DNA of 64,000 bases from Marinoscillum sp. GTDB lineage: Bacteria; Bacteroidota; Bacteroidia; Cytophagales; Cyclobacteriaceae. This document shows positions 53,837 through 63,423 of the stretch, one piece after another. Where the stretch lies: positions 1 through 64,000 of the forward strand of contig JAMWZA010000012.1 of NCBI GenBank assembly GCA_024305105.1, in the 5' to 3' direction. The notes below the pieces were generated by a model, which made no database searches, had not been told where the DNA came from, and worked only from the letters and a program-made list of their open reading frames with translations. Both the position numbers and the translations under genes were made by a program. Positions within the stretch are counted from its first letter, which is position 1. Each line of letters starts with the position of its first letter.

Positions 53837-56565
53837 GTCACCAAAACCATCCCCACCCACCAAAACTACTCCTGCGCTTCTTCCGCTGGTTTTGTCATCC
53901 CGACTATGTGGAGGATATAGAAGGGGATTTGGTGGAGCGGTATCAAGGGTGGGTGGCTCAAGGTCAATCCCCTCGCTGGCGATTTGCACGAGAAGTCCTC
54001 AGACTTTTTCGACCATCATTAATTAAACCTATTAGTAACCGAGAGCTAAACAATTACGGAATGTTCCAATCAATGATGACCATGGCATGGAGAAATGCCC
54101 TCAGACAAAAACAATTTACCATTCTGAATCTTTTGGGATTGGTTATTGGGATTAGTACTTGTCTCATAATTGGGCTTTACATCCATGACGAAAGTTCATT
54201 TGACACCTTCCACGAGAAAAGTGATCGGATATACCGGGTGAATCAACCATATATCTGGGGAGATTGGAACAAAATAATGGCTACCACAGGGCCAAATGTT
54301 GCGGTGGCCTTGAGAGAGGATGCCTCAGAGTTTGAACAAATCACTCGGATTTTATCATTGGGACCGCATACGGTAGCACCTGCTTCAAGTGCCAACAGAT
54401 CGAATTCATTCAAAGAAGATCGTGTTTATGCTGTTGAGGAAAACTTTTTTGATGTCTTCTCATTTCAATTTAAGACCGGAAATCCCAGTACCGTTTTAGC
54501 AGACCCTCTGAGCATTCTGATAACAGAGATGACGATGATTCGGTATTTTGGAAAGGAATCCACCCCCTCAGAAGCGATGGGGAAAACCATAGAGATCAAG
54601 CAATATGACGGATCGTGGAAGTCCTTTACCGTTCAGGCTATACTGGAGAATGTACCAGCACGCTCTCATATCCAATTCGACATGTTGGTTCCACTAAAAA
54701 GTGAATCAGAAATGATGCTGGCAAATGGATGGAAATGGATATGGACTGGATTTGCCACCTATGGCCTGGTGAAAGAGGGAACGAATGTTCAAGCTTTGGA
54801 AAAACATATTCAAACTATCCCGCCGAAGTGGGCGCCTCCAACAACGGAGAGAATATTTAATCAGTCATTCGAGGAATTCACCGGAGGACATCCATGGAAA
54901 CTTGAGCTTCAACCTTTGGGTGAAATTTATAGTGCCGGATCTCCAACCGGACATCCTTTTGGACCAACTGGAAAGCCACTATTCATTAAAATATTCACTG
55001 CAATCGGGCTATTGGTTTTGGCATTGTCAGCGATCAACTTCATGAACTTATCTACTGCACGTGCCACCAACAGATCTAAGGAAGTGGGTGTTAGAAAAGT
55101 ACTTGGCTCACGGCGTCTGACCATCGTCAAACAGTTCATTTTAGAGTCTGTAATTTTCATTTTGTCTGGAACAGTATTGGCATTAATAGCAGTGTTTTTG
55201 TTGATTAGTCCTTTCAATGACCTGGCCGACAAGCAAATTGACCTGATTCCTTATTTGCGGAATCCCGCATTTTATCTGGTATTGGTTGCGTTCGTGATGA
55301 TCTCTGGGGGTATTGCCGGTAGTTATCCGGCCTTGTATCTGTCCTCCTTCAAACCGATAGAATCACTGAAAGGCATCGTCAAGACAGGTTTGAACGGTCG
55401 AAAGATTAGAAATGGGTTGGTTATCATTCAGTTTACCATTTCCATCGCTCTTATTATTGCCACCTTTTTTGTGCAAAAGCAATTGACTTATGCGTCAAAT
55501 GTAGATATCGGTTTTGCTAAGGAAAATATTTTGCAGTTGCATAATGTAGGAGAGTTGGGCTTTGATACCGAAGCATTAAAAAACAAGTTGGATGGTTATC
55601 CGGAATTTACAGCAGTCGGTAAGTCGTTCGGTGTACCTCCCTTTGTGTTTTCTGGTGACCGCTATAAAAGTACCGAGCCTGAGGCCTCGGTAGTTCAGCT
55701 AAGCAACCTCAGGATTGATGATGATTACTTAGAGGTCCTGAACGTGGAATTTCTTATGGGAAGAAACTTTGACTCCAACAGAAAGAATGATAGGCATAAG
55801 GTAATTCTTAACCGAAGAGCACTGGCAGATCTAGGCTGGAAACTGGAAGATGCAGTTGGAAATTCTGTGGCTTTGGCATCTGGTGGTGAGGAAGAGCTTG
55901 AAGTCATAGGCGTTGTGGAGAACTTCAACTTCAATAGCCTAAAAGAGGAAATAGCCCCTTTGATTTTGATCCATCATTACAACGACATTGTCTGGGATTA
56001 TGGTGCTGGGAGCTCCTATTATTCGATGCGTTTAAATCCGGAAGCAATTGCCACAACAGAGGATCTAAATCAACTATTAGTTGCTCTGGCAGAGGAAATG
56101 AAAACCATTGATCCCACTGTTCCCTTCGAATATAGTTTTATGGATCAGGAATTTGAAACCACCTTTCAGTCTGAAAGAAAAATGGCTACCATACTCAATG
56201 TATTTACTGTCATGGCCATGATAATAGCTTGTCTGGGTCTTTATGGATTGGCTGCTTTTTCTGCAGAGCAGCGAACAAAAGAACTAGGAATACGAAAAGT
56301 GTTGGGAGCAAGTGTCGTGGAGCTATCCCTTGCCTTTTCGAAAGAGTTCACCCGACTGGTGTTTTTAGCCATTCTACTCGCATGTCCTATTGCCTGGTAT
56401 TTCGTTCAGCAGTGGCTCCAGAACTTTGCCTATAAGACACCTTTAGAAGGTTGGGTGTTTCTGGTGGCGACAGCAGCTGCATTGTTGATTTCGCTAGCCA
56501 CTATCAGCTTTCAATCCATTCGATCTGCCAACCGAAATCCAGTGGAGTCTTTGAAAGATGAATAA
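53833..56565 (+). CDS. FtsX/MacB-like ABC transporter permease with N-terminal prefix domain
   Basis: The 910-residue protein starts with a short prefix domain (PPKLLLRFFRWFCHPDYVEDIEGDL, in part: LLRFFRWFCHPDYVEDIEGD) that is typical of this group. Two FtsX-type permease units follow, each with a MacB-like periplasmic domain: TM helix near 95-115, then helices at about 378-480, a second TM near 528-545 and final helices near 790-900 (LGIRKVLGASV). The ATPase is not encoded alongside. Such proteins are thought to act in export or signalling, but the cargo is unknown. Confidence 0.88.
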   Translation: MSHQNHPHPPKLLLRFFRWFCHPDYVEDIEGDLVERYQGWVAQGQSPRWRFAREVLRLFRPSLIKPISNRELNNYGMFQSMMTMAWRNALRQKQFTILNLLGLVIGISTCLIIGLYIHDESSFDTFHEKSDRIYRVNQPYIWGDWNKIMATTGPNVAVALREDASEFEQITRILSLGPHTVAPASSANRSNSFKEDRVYAVEENFFDVFSFQFKTGNPSTVLADPLSILITEMTMIRYFGKESTPSEAMGKTIEIKQYDGSWKSFTVQAILENVPARSHIQFDMLVPLKSESEMMLANGWKWIWTGFATYGLVKEGTNVQALEKHIQTIPPKWAPPTTERIFNQSFEEFTGGHPWKLELQPLGEIYSAGSPTGHPFGPTGKPLFIKIFTAIGLLVLALSAINFMNLSTARATNRSKEVGVRKVLGSRRLTIVKQFILESVIFILSGTVLALIAVFLLISPFNDLADKQIDLIPYLRNPAFYLVLVAFVMISGGIAGSYPALYLSSFKPIESLKGIVKTGLNGRKIRNGLVIIQFTISIALIIATFFVQKQLTYASNVDIGFAKENILQLHNVGELGFDTEALKNKLDGYPEFTAVGKSFGVPPFVFSGDRYKSTEPEASVVQLSNLRIDDDYLEVLNVEFLMGRNFDSNRKNDRHKVILNRRALADLGWKLEDAVGNSVALASGGEEELEVIGVVENFNFNSLKEEIAPLILIHHYNDIVWDYGAGSSYYSMRLNPEAIATTEDLNQLLVALAEEMKTIDPTVPFEYSFMDQEFETTFQSERKMATILNVFTVMAMIIACLGLYGLAAFSAEQRTKELGIRKVLGASVVELSLAFSKEFTRLVFLAILLACPIAWYFVQQWLQNFAYKTPLEGWVFLVATAAALLISLATISFQSIRSANRNPVESLKDE

Positions 56566-56655
56566 TCAACCACCAAAAATACTACTGCGCATAAGCGATT
56601 TTTCTCTGAGAATTCTAGTCTCTGAATTTGATAATAATTATAAGTGTAAAAAAAT

Positions 56656-56663
56656 TATCTTTG
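56656..56663 (+). promoter_or_regulatory. -7 promoter box of the desaturase gene
   Basis: TATCTTTG matches TAnnTTTG exactly and ends 18 bases before the ATG at 56682. It lies inside the longer upstream frame and so supports the shorter start. Confidence 0.6.
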
Positions 56664-56681
56664 TTAGTTGAAATAATCAAT

Positions 56682-57779
56682 ATGCCAAAGCAAGTAACCT
56701 TTAACAACAAGATAAATCGAGAATTCAGCAATGCGGTTAATGCCGAGGTTAGAGCCTATTTTAATAAGGCAGGCGTAACCAAACATGCCAATACCGAAAT
56801 GATCTTAAAAACGGTCATTATCCTTTCAGTCTATTTTGGTTCTTATGCACTAATTATCATGGGAAATTTTTCACTCCCTGTTATGTGGTTGCTATGTATT
56901 TTGATAGGTGTTAGTATGGCTGGAATCGGCTTTTCTGTTGTTCATGATGCATTGCATGGCTCGTATTCTTCGAATAATAAAGTAAATATTTTTGTAGGGC
57001 TTTTCTTTGATCTGGTAGGAGCTAATGGGTACATCTGGAAGATAACCCACAATGTTATACATCATACCTATACGAACATACATGGTCATGATGAGGATTT
57101 GGAAGTGGCGGAATTCATTAGACTGTCACCTCATACTAAACACAAGCCTATACACCGATTTCAGCATATTTTGGCCTTTCCGGCATATAGTTTTGCTACA
57201 ATTTTTTGGGCCTTTGTTAAAGATTATTGGTACTTTTTCAAAACTCCATTAGGTCCATTCGAAAATAAAAAGCATGACCTTAAGGAATGGATAACATTAA
57301 TAGGTTTCAAGCTCATTTATTACGGGTATGCGATCGTGATACCCTTATTGGTTTTGGATATTACTTGGTGGCAATTCATTATAGGATTTTTGTCAACTCA
57401 TTTAACGGCAGGTTTGATCCTTGGTATTGTGTTTCAATTAGCTCATGTTGTTGAGGAAACCACTCATCCAATACCTAACGAGAATAACATAATAGAAGAT
57501 AATTGGGTGATACACGAAATGTATACTACCAATAACTTTGCAAGAAAGAATAAACTGCTATCATGGTACATTGGTGGGCTTAATTATCAGATTGAGCATC
57601 ATTTATTTCCAGATATATGTAGTATACATTATCCAAAAATGAGCCCAATAGTGGAACGAGTGGCTAAGGAGCATGGAATACCTTACAATTGTCATGAGAC
57701 TTTTAGTGAAGCTGTTTCATCTCACTATAGAGTACTGAAAAAATTTGGAAATCCTGATTTCAGCTATGTAACTGCTTAA
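56682..57779 (+). CDS. membrane fatty-acid (acyl-CoA) desaturase
   Basis: From the ATG at 56682 the protein has 365 residues, about four membrane helices and the three histidine boxes of the family: HDALHG near residue 88, HNVIHHTY near 123 and QIEHHLFP near 304. It introduces double bonds into acyl chains using di-iron and an electron donor. The form with NFARKNKLLSWYIGGLN before the last box is like linoleoyl-CoA (delta-6-type) desaturases. Base composition is more AT-rich than the preceding gene, but no other sign of transfer is clear. Confidence 0.92.
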   Translation: MPKQVTFNNKINREFSNAVNAEVRAYFNKAGVTKHANTEMILKTVIILSVYFGSYALIIMGNFSLPVMWLLCILIGVSMAGIGFSVVHDALHGSYSSNNKVNIFVGLFFDLVGANGYIWKITHNVIHHTYTNIHGHDEDLEVAEFIRLSPHTKHKPIHRFQHILAFPAYSFATIFWAFVKDYWYFFKTPLGPFENKKHDLKEWITLIGFKLIYYGYAIVIPLLVLDITWWQFIIGFLSTHLTAGLILGIVFQLAHVVEETTHPIPNENNIIEDNWVIHEMYTTNNFARKNKLLSWYIGGLNYQIEHHLFPDICSIHYPKMSPIVERVAKEHGIPYNCHETFSEAVSSHYRVLKKFGNPDFSYVTA

Positions 57780-58046
57780 GAATCTCCTCACTTCACGAAG
57801 AGTTCAGCTTCTTGTTATCAGAATTATCGCAAACCCGAATTGTATTTTTGATAGTAAATGTTTTAATGTATTAACCTATTGGTCGGGTGGCTTGGTTGGA
57901 AGATTTTCCTTACGGCGTTCATCTGTCTTCAGTGATTTTTCCCTTAACTTTTGTCTGTATTCTGGGACTGACATTTCTTATCATTTAGTGGCTACACACG
58001 AAAAATACATAGCAATAATCCGTTGGATATCCTCCGAGATGAATAG

Positions 58047-58694
58047 CTAAATGCTCAGGATCATTTGACGATTTTCTACAGCCCACAATGACAGGCTATT
58101 GGCTTGTTTAGGGATTTCCAGTTTGTTGATGATGTTGCTACGATGCTTTTCGACCGTTCTTTCGGAAATATGAAGCATTTCACCAATTCTATTAGAGTCC
58201 ATGGGTTCGGCGATCAACTTTAAAATTTTTAGTTCGGATGGGGAAAGGTTAAGCAACTTATTGGTAACTGCATTTGAGCTGCTGAGTTCTTCTTTTACGG
58301 ATGGGCTGTAGTAGAAATTATTGTAATATACTTTTTCTAGACAATTATAAATCTCGGTGGTTGTGTCTTCCTTCAGTAAATAGCCACTTAAATTAAGGGA
58401 CTTGGCTTTGGAAACAAACTCATATTCTTTGTGATAGGAGAGTATGATGATCTTAGTCGGGAGTCCATGTTTCTTGCATTCTTCAGCTACTGACAAGCCA
58501 CTTAAATACGGCATTTCAATATCCAGGATGGCTATTTCTGGCTGTTTCTTAATAATAGCTTCAAGTGCTGTGGTGCCATTAGTCGCTGTGGTTATCTCTT
58601 TAAATTTGTAATGCTTCAGGGTATCGTAAAGCCCCTGCAACAAAAGTGGATGGTCATCTGCTATCACCAGGGATAGCTGGGTTGGATCAAACAT
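58047..58694 (-). CDS. NarL/LuxR-family response regulator
   Basis: The 215-residue regulator has a receiver with the acidic pair (ADDHPLLLQGLYDTL) and phosphorylation site D in AILDIEMPYLSG near residue 57, then a LuxR-type helix-turn-helix (LSPSELKILKLIAEPM, RTVEKHRSNIINKL at about 175-188). Its start overlaps the stop of the kinase gene by eight bases, so they form a cognate pair. Confidence 0.95.
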   Translation of the reverse strand: MFDPTQLSLVIADDHPLLLQGLYDTLKHYKFKEITTATNGTTALEAIIKKQPEIAILDIEMPYLSGLSVAEECKKHGLPTKIIILSYHKEYEFVSKAKSLNLSGYLLKEDTTTEIYNCLEKVYYNNFYYSPSVKEELSSSNAVTNKLLNLSPSELKILKLIAEPMDSNRIGEMLHISERTVEKHRSNIINKLEIPKQANSLSLWAVENRQMILSI

Positions 58695-60651
58695 GTTGAC
58701 TAGGTTTTGCGACTTGTAAAATAACGCTTGTTCCCTTGTTTTTGGTCGAATCTACAAGGATTTTACCATCAAGTAGCTGAGTCCTTTCTCGCAAGGTTTT
58801 CATACCAAGTCCTTGCAGTGAATTGGTATCTCTGGTGAGGTCAAAGCCAACGCCATAATCAATGACGGATAAACGTATATATTTTGGGTTATTCTCAATT
58901 TTAATCAAGGCAGATTTGGTTTGGGAATGCTTGATCAGGTTATTTATTGCTTCCTGAAAGATGCGGAAAATCTGGAGCTCTTGTTCTTTGGAGAAAATTC
59001 TATCTATCGATTCTATTTCTTCACTAAAGAAAATATCGGAATTTTGATCCACTTCCTGGATTTGTTTCTCGATGCTGGCCGTCAGTCCTATTTTATCTAG
59101 TGTGGCTGGATGTAGTGCTTTAGAAATGGATCGGACCTCCTCTAGTGCTTTGGAAACCATTTCAGAGGTGCTGTCATCGTTGCTGAGAGATACTTTGTTT
59201 TTGATTAAAATAAGACTCTGTCCAACTGAGTCATGGAGGTCTTGCGATATTCGTTTGCGTTCATCTTCATGAGCGATGAGCAGTTGTTGAGAAAAAGCCT
59301 CTTCCATCTCTTTTGACTTCAGTGCAAACCGGTAAGACCGGAAGAAGTAGATTCCAGCAAATAGGATCAGAAGGCCAATTCCCACCATCCAAGTGAGTCT
59401 AGTCTTAAACTTATTGGCTGCGTTAGCCAGTTTCAGTTCGCCTTCTTGAAGGGCGATGGTTACGTTTTTTTGGTTGGTTTCATAAATGGTTTCTAGCTGC
59501 TGGATCTGGCGTGACTTTTCTTTATCCAGGATAGAGTCTTTCACAGCATTAAAATCCTGTAAGTATTGATAGCCTTTCTCATAATCTCCGATAATCGCGT
59601 AAGCTTCCGCTAATCGTCCCAATACTCGTTGTTCCACCTGGGTATTTGGATGTTTCCTGAGGTAATCCATTGCTTTTAGTCCTGCTTGGATAGCTTCCAG
59701 GTAGTTTTTATTGTCCTGGTAGATTTTCTGATAATTACCATAGGTATATGTGAGTGAATAGGGGTTATCACCTAATTCCAGCTTCATTTCGAGTGACTTA
59801 TCGAGATACTCCCTTGCTTTTTGATAACGCCCCTGCTCGGAAAACATAATCGATATATTGCCATAAAGAATAGCTACCCCAATCCAGTCGTTTTGTGATT
59901 TGAGCATTTCCATGGATTTTTCAGAATACGCGATGCCCTTGTCCAGATCTCCTTGTTTTTGATACAGTAATCCAAGGTTTAAAAAATCATTTCCGATGGA
60001 CAGTGAGTCTCCAAGCTGCAAATCTATGTCGAGGGATTTGCTCATGTATTTTTCAGCATTTTCATAGTCTTTTATAGACCAGTAGAGGTACCCTAAATTG
60101 CCGCTGACCATGGCTATGCCAGTGGTGTCTCCAATTTCATGACGCATCTCCATGGACTTGATATAGCAGTCAATGGCTTTGGGCATATTGAAGAGCGATC
60201 GGTGAACACGCCCCAGGAAATTCCAGCAGTGTGATTGGAGTGTTAGGTTGTTGGCCTTTTCGGCGAGATCAAGGGCTTTTTTATAGTTTTGGAGCGCACT
60301 GTCAAAGGAGCTCTTTTCCTGATAATAGTATCCAATATTATTTAAACTATTCACTTTCCCTTTGGTGTAGGCGATCATTTCACTCAGTTCTAGCGCTTTT
60401 CGTGCGTAGATAATCGCCGAATCAAGCGAGATCCGTTCAAACTCATCACAGATGTCATTGAGTAAATCCGCTTTACTGATGCCTTTAGCTGTATCAAGGG
60501 CTGACTTGAGCTGAGTGATTTTATTGTCTTGATGTGGTACGTTTTGCGATAAAGTAGGCTCCGTAAGAAAAAGTAATAGGAATAACGTAATCAACTTTGT
60601 ATTACCGACGGACAAGGCGGAGAAGTTTTTGTGGCAAGGTACTTTAGGCAT
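58687..60651 (-). CDS. TPR-containing sensor histidine kinase (HisKA_3 type)
   Basis: The 654-residue protein has an export signal (about 14-36), a long periplasmic array of about seven TPR units, one membrane helix near 420-440 (TRLTWMVGIGLLILFAGIYF, in part: MVGIGLLILFAGIYF), then the HisKA_3 phospho-acceptor region RISQDLHDSVGQSL near 475 and an ATPase domain (EAINNLIKHSQ, GLGMKTLRER). It should phosphorylate the NarL-type regulator. The TPR sensor probably binds a peptide or protein partner. Proteins of this class are typical of Bacteroidota. Confidence 0.93.
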   Translation of the reverse strand: MPKVPCHKNFSALSVGNTKLITLFLLLFLTEPTLSQNVPHQDNKITQLKSALDTAKGISKADLLNDICDEFERISLDSAIIYARKALELSEMIAYTKGKVNSLNNIGYYYQEKSSFDSALQNYKKALDLAEKANNLTLQSHCWNFLGRVHRSLFNMPKAIDCYIKSMEMRHEIGDTTGIAMVSGNLGYLYWSIKDYENAEKYMSKSLDIDLQLGDSLSIGNDFLNLGLLYQKQGDLDKGIAYSEKSMEMLKSQNDWIGVAILYGNISIMFSEQGRYQKAREYLDKSLEMKLELGDNPYSLTYTYGNYQKIYQDNKNYLEAIQAGLKAMDYLRKHPNTQVEQRVLGRLAEAYAIIGDYEKGYQYLQDFNAVKDSILDKEKSRQIQQLETIYETNQKNVTIALQEGELKLANAANKFKTRLTWMVGIGLLILFAGIYFFRSYRFALKSKEMEEAFSQQLLIAHEDERKRISQDLHDSVGQSLILIKNKVSLSNDDSTSEMVSKALEEVRSISKALHPATLDKIGLTASIEKQIQEVDQNSDIFFSEEIESIDRIFSKEQELQIFRIFQEAINNLIKHSQTKSALIKIENNPKYIRLSVIDYGVGFDLTRDTNSLQGLGMKTLRERTQLLDGKILVDSTKNKGTSVILQVAKPSQHV

Positions 60652-61090
60652 AGATGGTAATATCTCGGTGGTTGCGAATGAAAATTACCGAGATTTTCTC
60701 CAAATCACATCGGTTTGTTTGGTTTTACGTAGCAACTCGTATCAAAATACGAGGCACCTCGTATTGCGATGATCGTATTTTGTGAGCTCTTTTGTATGGA
60801 CTGAGTAGTACTGCTGTCCATCCCATTTTTGTTGGCGGTTTCAAACATACAAAAGTACGGACATTAGATGCCAGTCATATTTACGGCTTTGACCAGCGTG
60901 TATGAATGTAAATTTTCAACTGGCTAGGTTGAAGAGATTTTGGGCTTTGTTGTTGACAGTTATCTAGGGCTAAAAAACTGTTTTCAGCAAGGCCCTTTTT
61001 CTGCCCTTGGAAAGCACAGAGCGCACTTATTTAGCTCAGAGCTTATTCTGAAAGATACTTACTCAAGCCGTTTATCGTATTAAGCACTCA
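60652..61090. promoter_or_regulatory. control region upstream of the TPR kinase
   Basis: This gene-free stretch lies between the MBL gene and the kinase gene. It holds an eight-base inverted repeat (60662-60669 with 60687-60694) ten bases before the kinase start, a hairpin CTCGTAT-CAAA-ATACGAG (60736-60753) with a third CTCGTAT at 60758-60764, and a minus-strand TACTTTTG box (60857-60850) that may be the promoter, giving a leader of about 190 bases. The remainder shows nothing. Confidence 0.4.
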
Positions 61091-61837
61091 TCATTGATTA
61101 TACCAATCTCTCAGCCTTACGTCAATAGCGGAATCTCCTTCATTGACTATTTTTTTGAATTGCTCAGTATCTGCCAGCCCACCTTGTCCTCGGTAGTGAA
61201 ATGGATAGATGATCTTTGGTTTGAAATCCAACACCGCACTGGCTGCCTGATTGATGTTCATTGTGTAGGGAAGGTTCATGCAAACGAATGCCACGTCGAT
61301 TCCTTCCAGCGCACGCATTTCAGCAATATCCTCCGTGTCGCCGGAGATGTAGACCTTTTTATCACCCAGATCGATGATGTACCCGTTTCCGCGGCCTTTT
61401 GGGTGACGTGAATCTTCCATTTCGGGTAGGTTGTACATGGGAATCGCAGAGATAGATATGTCATTGACTTTTCTTGCCTCACCGTTTGCAAGTGTAAATA
61501 GGTTCTTTTGAAACGTTTCGGGAAGCTTGTCCTTTACTGCCTGAGGCACAATGAACTTCGCATTTTTTGAGTTGATTGCTTCAAGTGTTTCGATGTTCAA
61601 GTGATCCCCGTGAATGTCGGTGATTAGGATTATGGTTGGATCTTTCTGTCCCGTGTATTTATCTGCTCCGTAGGGATCCACATAAATCACTTCACTATTC
61701 CACTCCAGAATGAGTGAACCATGACCAACAGGCTGGACTCTAATATCTGAATGTCGGGCGCGAATTAGGTCAGCTGTGGGTTGTGCTTGAGAAACGATAG
61801 TTGATAGAGTAAGGAAGAGTGCGAGTAGTGTTTTCAT
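61091..61837 (-). CDS. exported MBL-fold metal-dependent hydrolase
   Basis: The 248-residue protein has a signal peptide (about 1-18) and a metallo-beta-lactamase fold of the UlaG-like type: HGSLILEW, IDPYGA-like VDPYGAD, the metal motif DIHGDHLN (one His of HxHxDH replaced by Gly), ISGDTEDIAEM and FPFHYRG near the end. Exported relatives occur widely in Bacteroidota, with unknown substrates. It stands alone, in front of the repeat-rich end of the window. Confidence 0.88.
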   Translation of the reverse strand: MKTLLALFLTLSTIVSQAQPTADLIRARHSDIRVQPVGHGSLILEWNSEVIYVDPYGADKYTGQKDPTIILITDIHGDHLNIETLEAINSKNAKFIVPQAVKDKLPETFQKNLFTLANGEARKVNDISISAIPMYNLPEMEDSRHPKGRGNGYIIDLGDKKVYISGDTEDIAEMRALEGIDVAFVCMNLPYTMNINQAASAVLDFKPKIIYPFHYRGQGGLADTEQFKKIVNEGDSAIDVRLRDWYNQ

Positions 61838-61946
61838 TGTGTTTGTATTTGGAGAAAAGAACTAGGAAGATGAGAGAAAGGTTTGAATTCGGTCATTCAG
61901 GATTTTATTACAAAGGTCCTCACGAACCATAGGTTGAGCATAGAGA

Positions 61947-62198
61947 TTACAATTCACTACCAATGTGTTTTAAAAACGGGAATCGTTTATCTCCGTTTTC
62001 ATAAAAGTTTGCAGAAGAATAAACATATTCACAAGGATCAGTAGTCAGATTCCAATTTGGTCCGAGAGGGTTTAAATGAATGTAGTCCAATTTCTGATAG
62101 ATAACCTCAGGGGAATAAAGTTCAATGGCTAATGGGTCTCTTTGCCAGAACTCATATTTTTTGTTTGGGGCATTTACTTTGTAAAGCCTACGGCCCAT
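61947..62198 (-). pseudogene. C-terminal remnant of a REP-associated tyrosine transposase (RAYT)
   Basis: The 83-residue remaining frame matches the C-terminal third of RAYT/Y1 transposases: FWQRDPLAIELYSPEV, KLDYIHLNPL and CEYVYSSANFY. The N-terminal part with the HUH motif and the catalytic tyrosine is missing, and the 5' end runs directly into a perfect hairpin. It is a dead relic. Its likely REP substrates are the hairpin repeats found around it. Confidence 0.8.
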
Positions 62199-62266
62199 TC
62201 GGATTTACAATCCGAATGGGCTATAGCCTCGGCATTCAATGCCCACTAATCACAAAAAGTAAGCTC
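62193..62266. repeat. REP-like element, copy 1 (two hairpins plus conserved tail)
   Basis: Hairpin A is perfect, with 13-base arms 62193-62205 and 62209-62221. Hairpin B follows (62231-62243, GGCAT-TCA-ATGCC). The tail CACTAATCACAAAAAGT (62244-62260) is shared with copy 2. The element touches the 5' end of the RAYT remnant. Confidence 0.7.
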
Positions 62267-62378
62267 AGGTGGATCGGGAGGATCTCCTCCATGGCGAGTC
62301 AAATCAATGCCCGATCAAAACTCAAGAAAGAATAGTGTGCATTTTTAGTAAGTATTTGCGTAACTAAAAGGTTACACT

Positions 62379-62386
62379 TATATTTG
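62379..62386 (+). promoter_or_regulatory. -7 box of the ArsR/AHSA1 operon, flanked by GGTTACA repeats
   Basis: TATATTTG matches TAnnTTTG and ends 21 bases before the ArsR start. Two exact GGTTACA copies (62370-62376 and 62396-62402) flank it, placing possible ArsR-binding sites on both sides of the promoter. Confidence 0.55.
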
Positions 62387-62407
62387 TAATCAATCGGTTA
62401 CATATAT

Positions 62408-62737
62408 ATGAGGAGAGACGTATTCCAAGCTATTGCAGACCCTATTAGAAGAGAGATAATAGATACGCTTTCAGGTACACAGATGACTATAAATGAAGTA
62501 TCTGAAAAGTTTGAAATCAGTAGACCTGCTATTTCTAAACATCTTAAAATTCTTGAGGAGTGTGGTATTGTATCAGTCACTCAAAAAGGTAGGGAAAGAT
62601 TCTGCTATGTCAATCACGAAAATTTAATACCCGCGTTCTTATGGATTGAAAAATATCATAAGCAATGGGAGAAAAGAATCGATTCTTTCGAGAATTATGT
62701 GAATCAATTAAAAAACGAAAATAAAAGTAATGAGTGA
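62408..62737 (+). CDS. ArsR-family winged-helix regulator
   Basis: The 109-residue protein starts with RRDVFQAIADPIRREIIDTL and has the recognition helix FEISRPAISKHLKILEE at about 37-53 and the wing GRERFCYVN. It lacks a clear metal-binding Cys cluster, so it belongs to the SdpR-like, non-metal group usually paired with AHSA1 proteins. It overlaps the next gene by eight bases and probably represses the pair through the promoter just upstream. Confidence 0.93.
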   Translation: MRRDVFQAIADPIRREIIDTLSGTQMTINEVSEKFEISRPAISKHLKILEECGIVSVTQKGRERFCYVNHENLIPAFLWIEKYHKQWEKRIDSFENYVNQLKNENKSNE

Positions 62738-63182
62738 TTTAAAGAACAGAACATTAACACTAGAAAAGGTATTTGAAGCCCCATTAGAACTTGTATGGGA
62801 AGCATGGACTACCTCAGAACATATCATGAGGTGGTGGGCACCCCAAGGCATGGATTTAAAAGTATTAGAACACGATTTTAGAGTAGGCGGCAAATGGAAA
62901 TATGCTATGCCAATGCCAGATGGTAATGAATTTATATCAGAAGGTACCTACAAGGAAATTATTGAAATGGAGAAGATTATTACCTCTGCTGACTTTAGAC
63001 CCATGACAGAAAATGTTGAGCTTCATGCGTACTTCGAGAGACAAGGAGACCAAACTAAATTTACTTTTAGCGTTGTGCATGAAACCGAAGAGTATTGTAA
63101 ACAACAAGAAGAAATGGGATTCTATAATGGTTGGGCCTCTGCTTTCGATAGACTTGAAACACTTCTGTTAAGTACAAAATAA
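62730..63182 (+). CDS. SRPBCC-domain (AHSA1-like) protein
   Basis: The 150-residue protein has the SRPBCC/START-like fold typical of activator-of-Hsp90-ATPase homologues: FEAPLELVWEAWTTSEHIMRWW, in part VWEAWTTSEHIMRWWAP, then FRVGGKWKYAMPMPDG and the closing GFYNGWASAFDRLE. Such proteins hold a hydrophobic pocket; the ligand is unknown. It is translated with the ArsR regulator whose gene it overlaps. Confidence 0.92.
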   Translation: MSDLKNRTLTLEKVFEAPLELVWEAWTTSEHIMRWWAPQGMDLKVLEHDFRVGGKWKYAMPMPDGNEFISEGTYKEIIEMEKIITSADFRPMTENVELHAYFERQGDQTKFTFSVVHETEEYCKQQEEMGFYNGWASAFDRLETLLLSTK

Positions 63183-63200
63183 TAATTTATGAAAGAACAG

Positions 63201-63275
63201 AGCTCTTTCGGTTTGTAATCCGAAAGCACTGAGAAAAGGTATTTGCAATGACCACTAATCACAAAAAGTGAGCTC
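63201..63275. repeat. REP-like element, copy 2
   Basis: Hairpin A has arms CTTTCGG (63205-63211) and CCGAAAG (63220-63226) around a TTTGTAAT loop. A weaker hairpin B lies at 63239-63254, and the tail CACTAATCACAAAAAGT (63253-63269) is identical to copy 1. Confidence 0.65.
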
Positions 63276-63423
63276 TTTCGCCACGGTTCTTGTCTCCACG
63301 AACCGAAACATAGATGGATCATGTGGACACGATCAACGGCGGTCAGAGCTGCATATAAAACTACCTACCTCTCTCAGGTTTACTATCCCAAATCCAGTGC
63401 AGAAACCAACAAAATGGTTTAAT

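Noticed and set aside
60960-61010. Terminator-like GGGC...GCCC with T run
   Set aside because: The stem is poor and no plus-strand gene precedes it.
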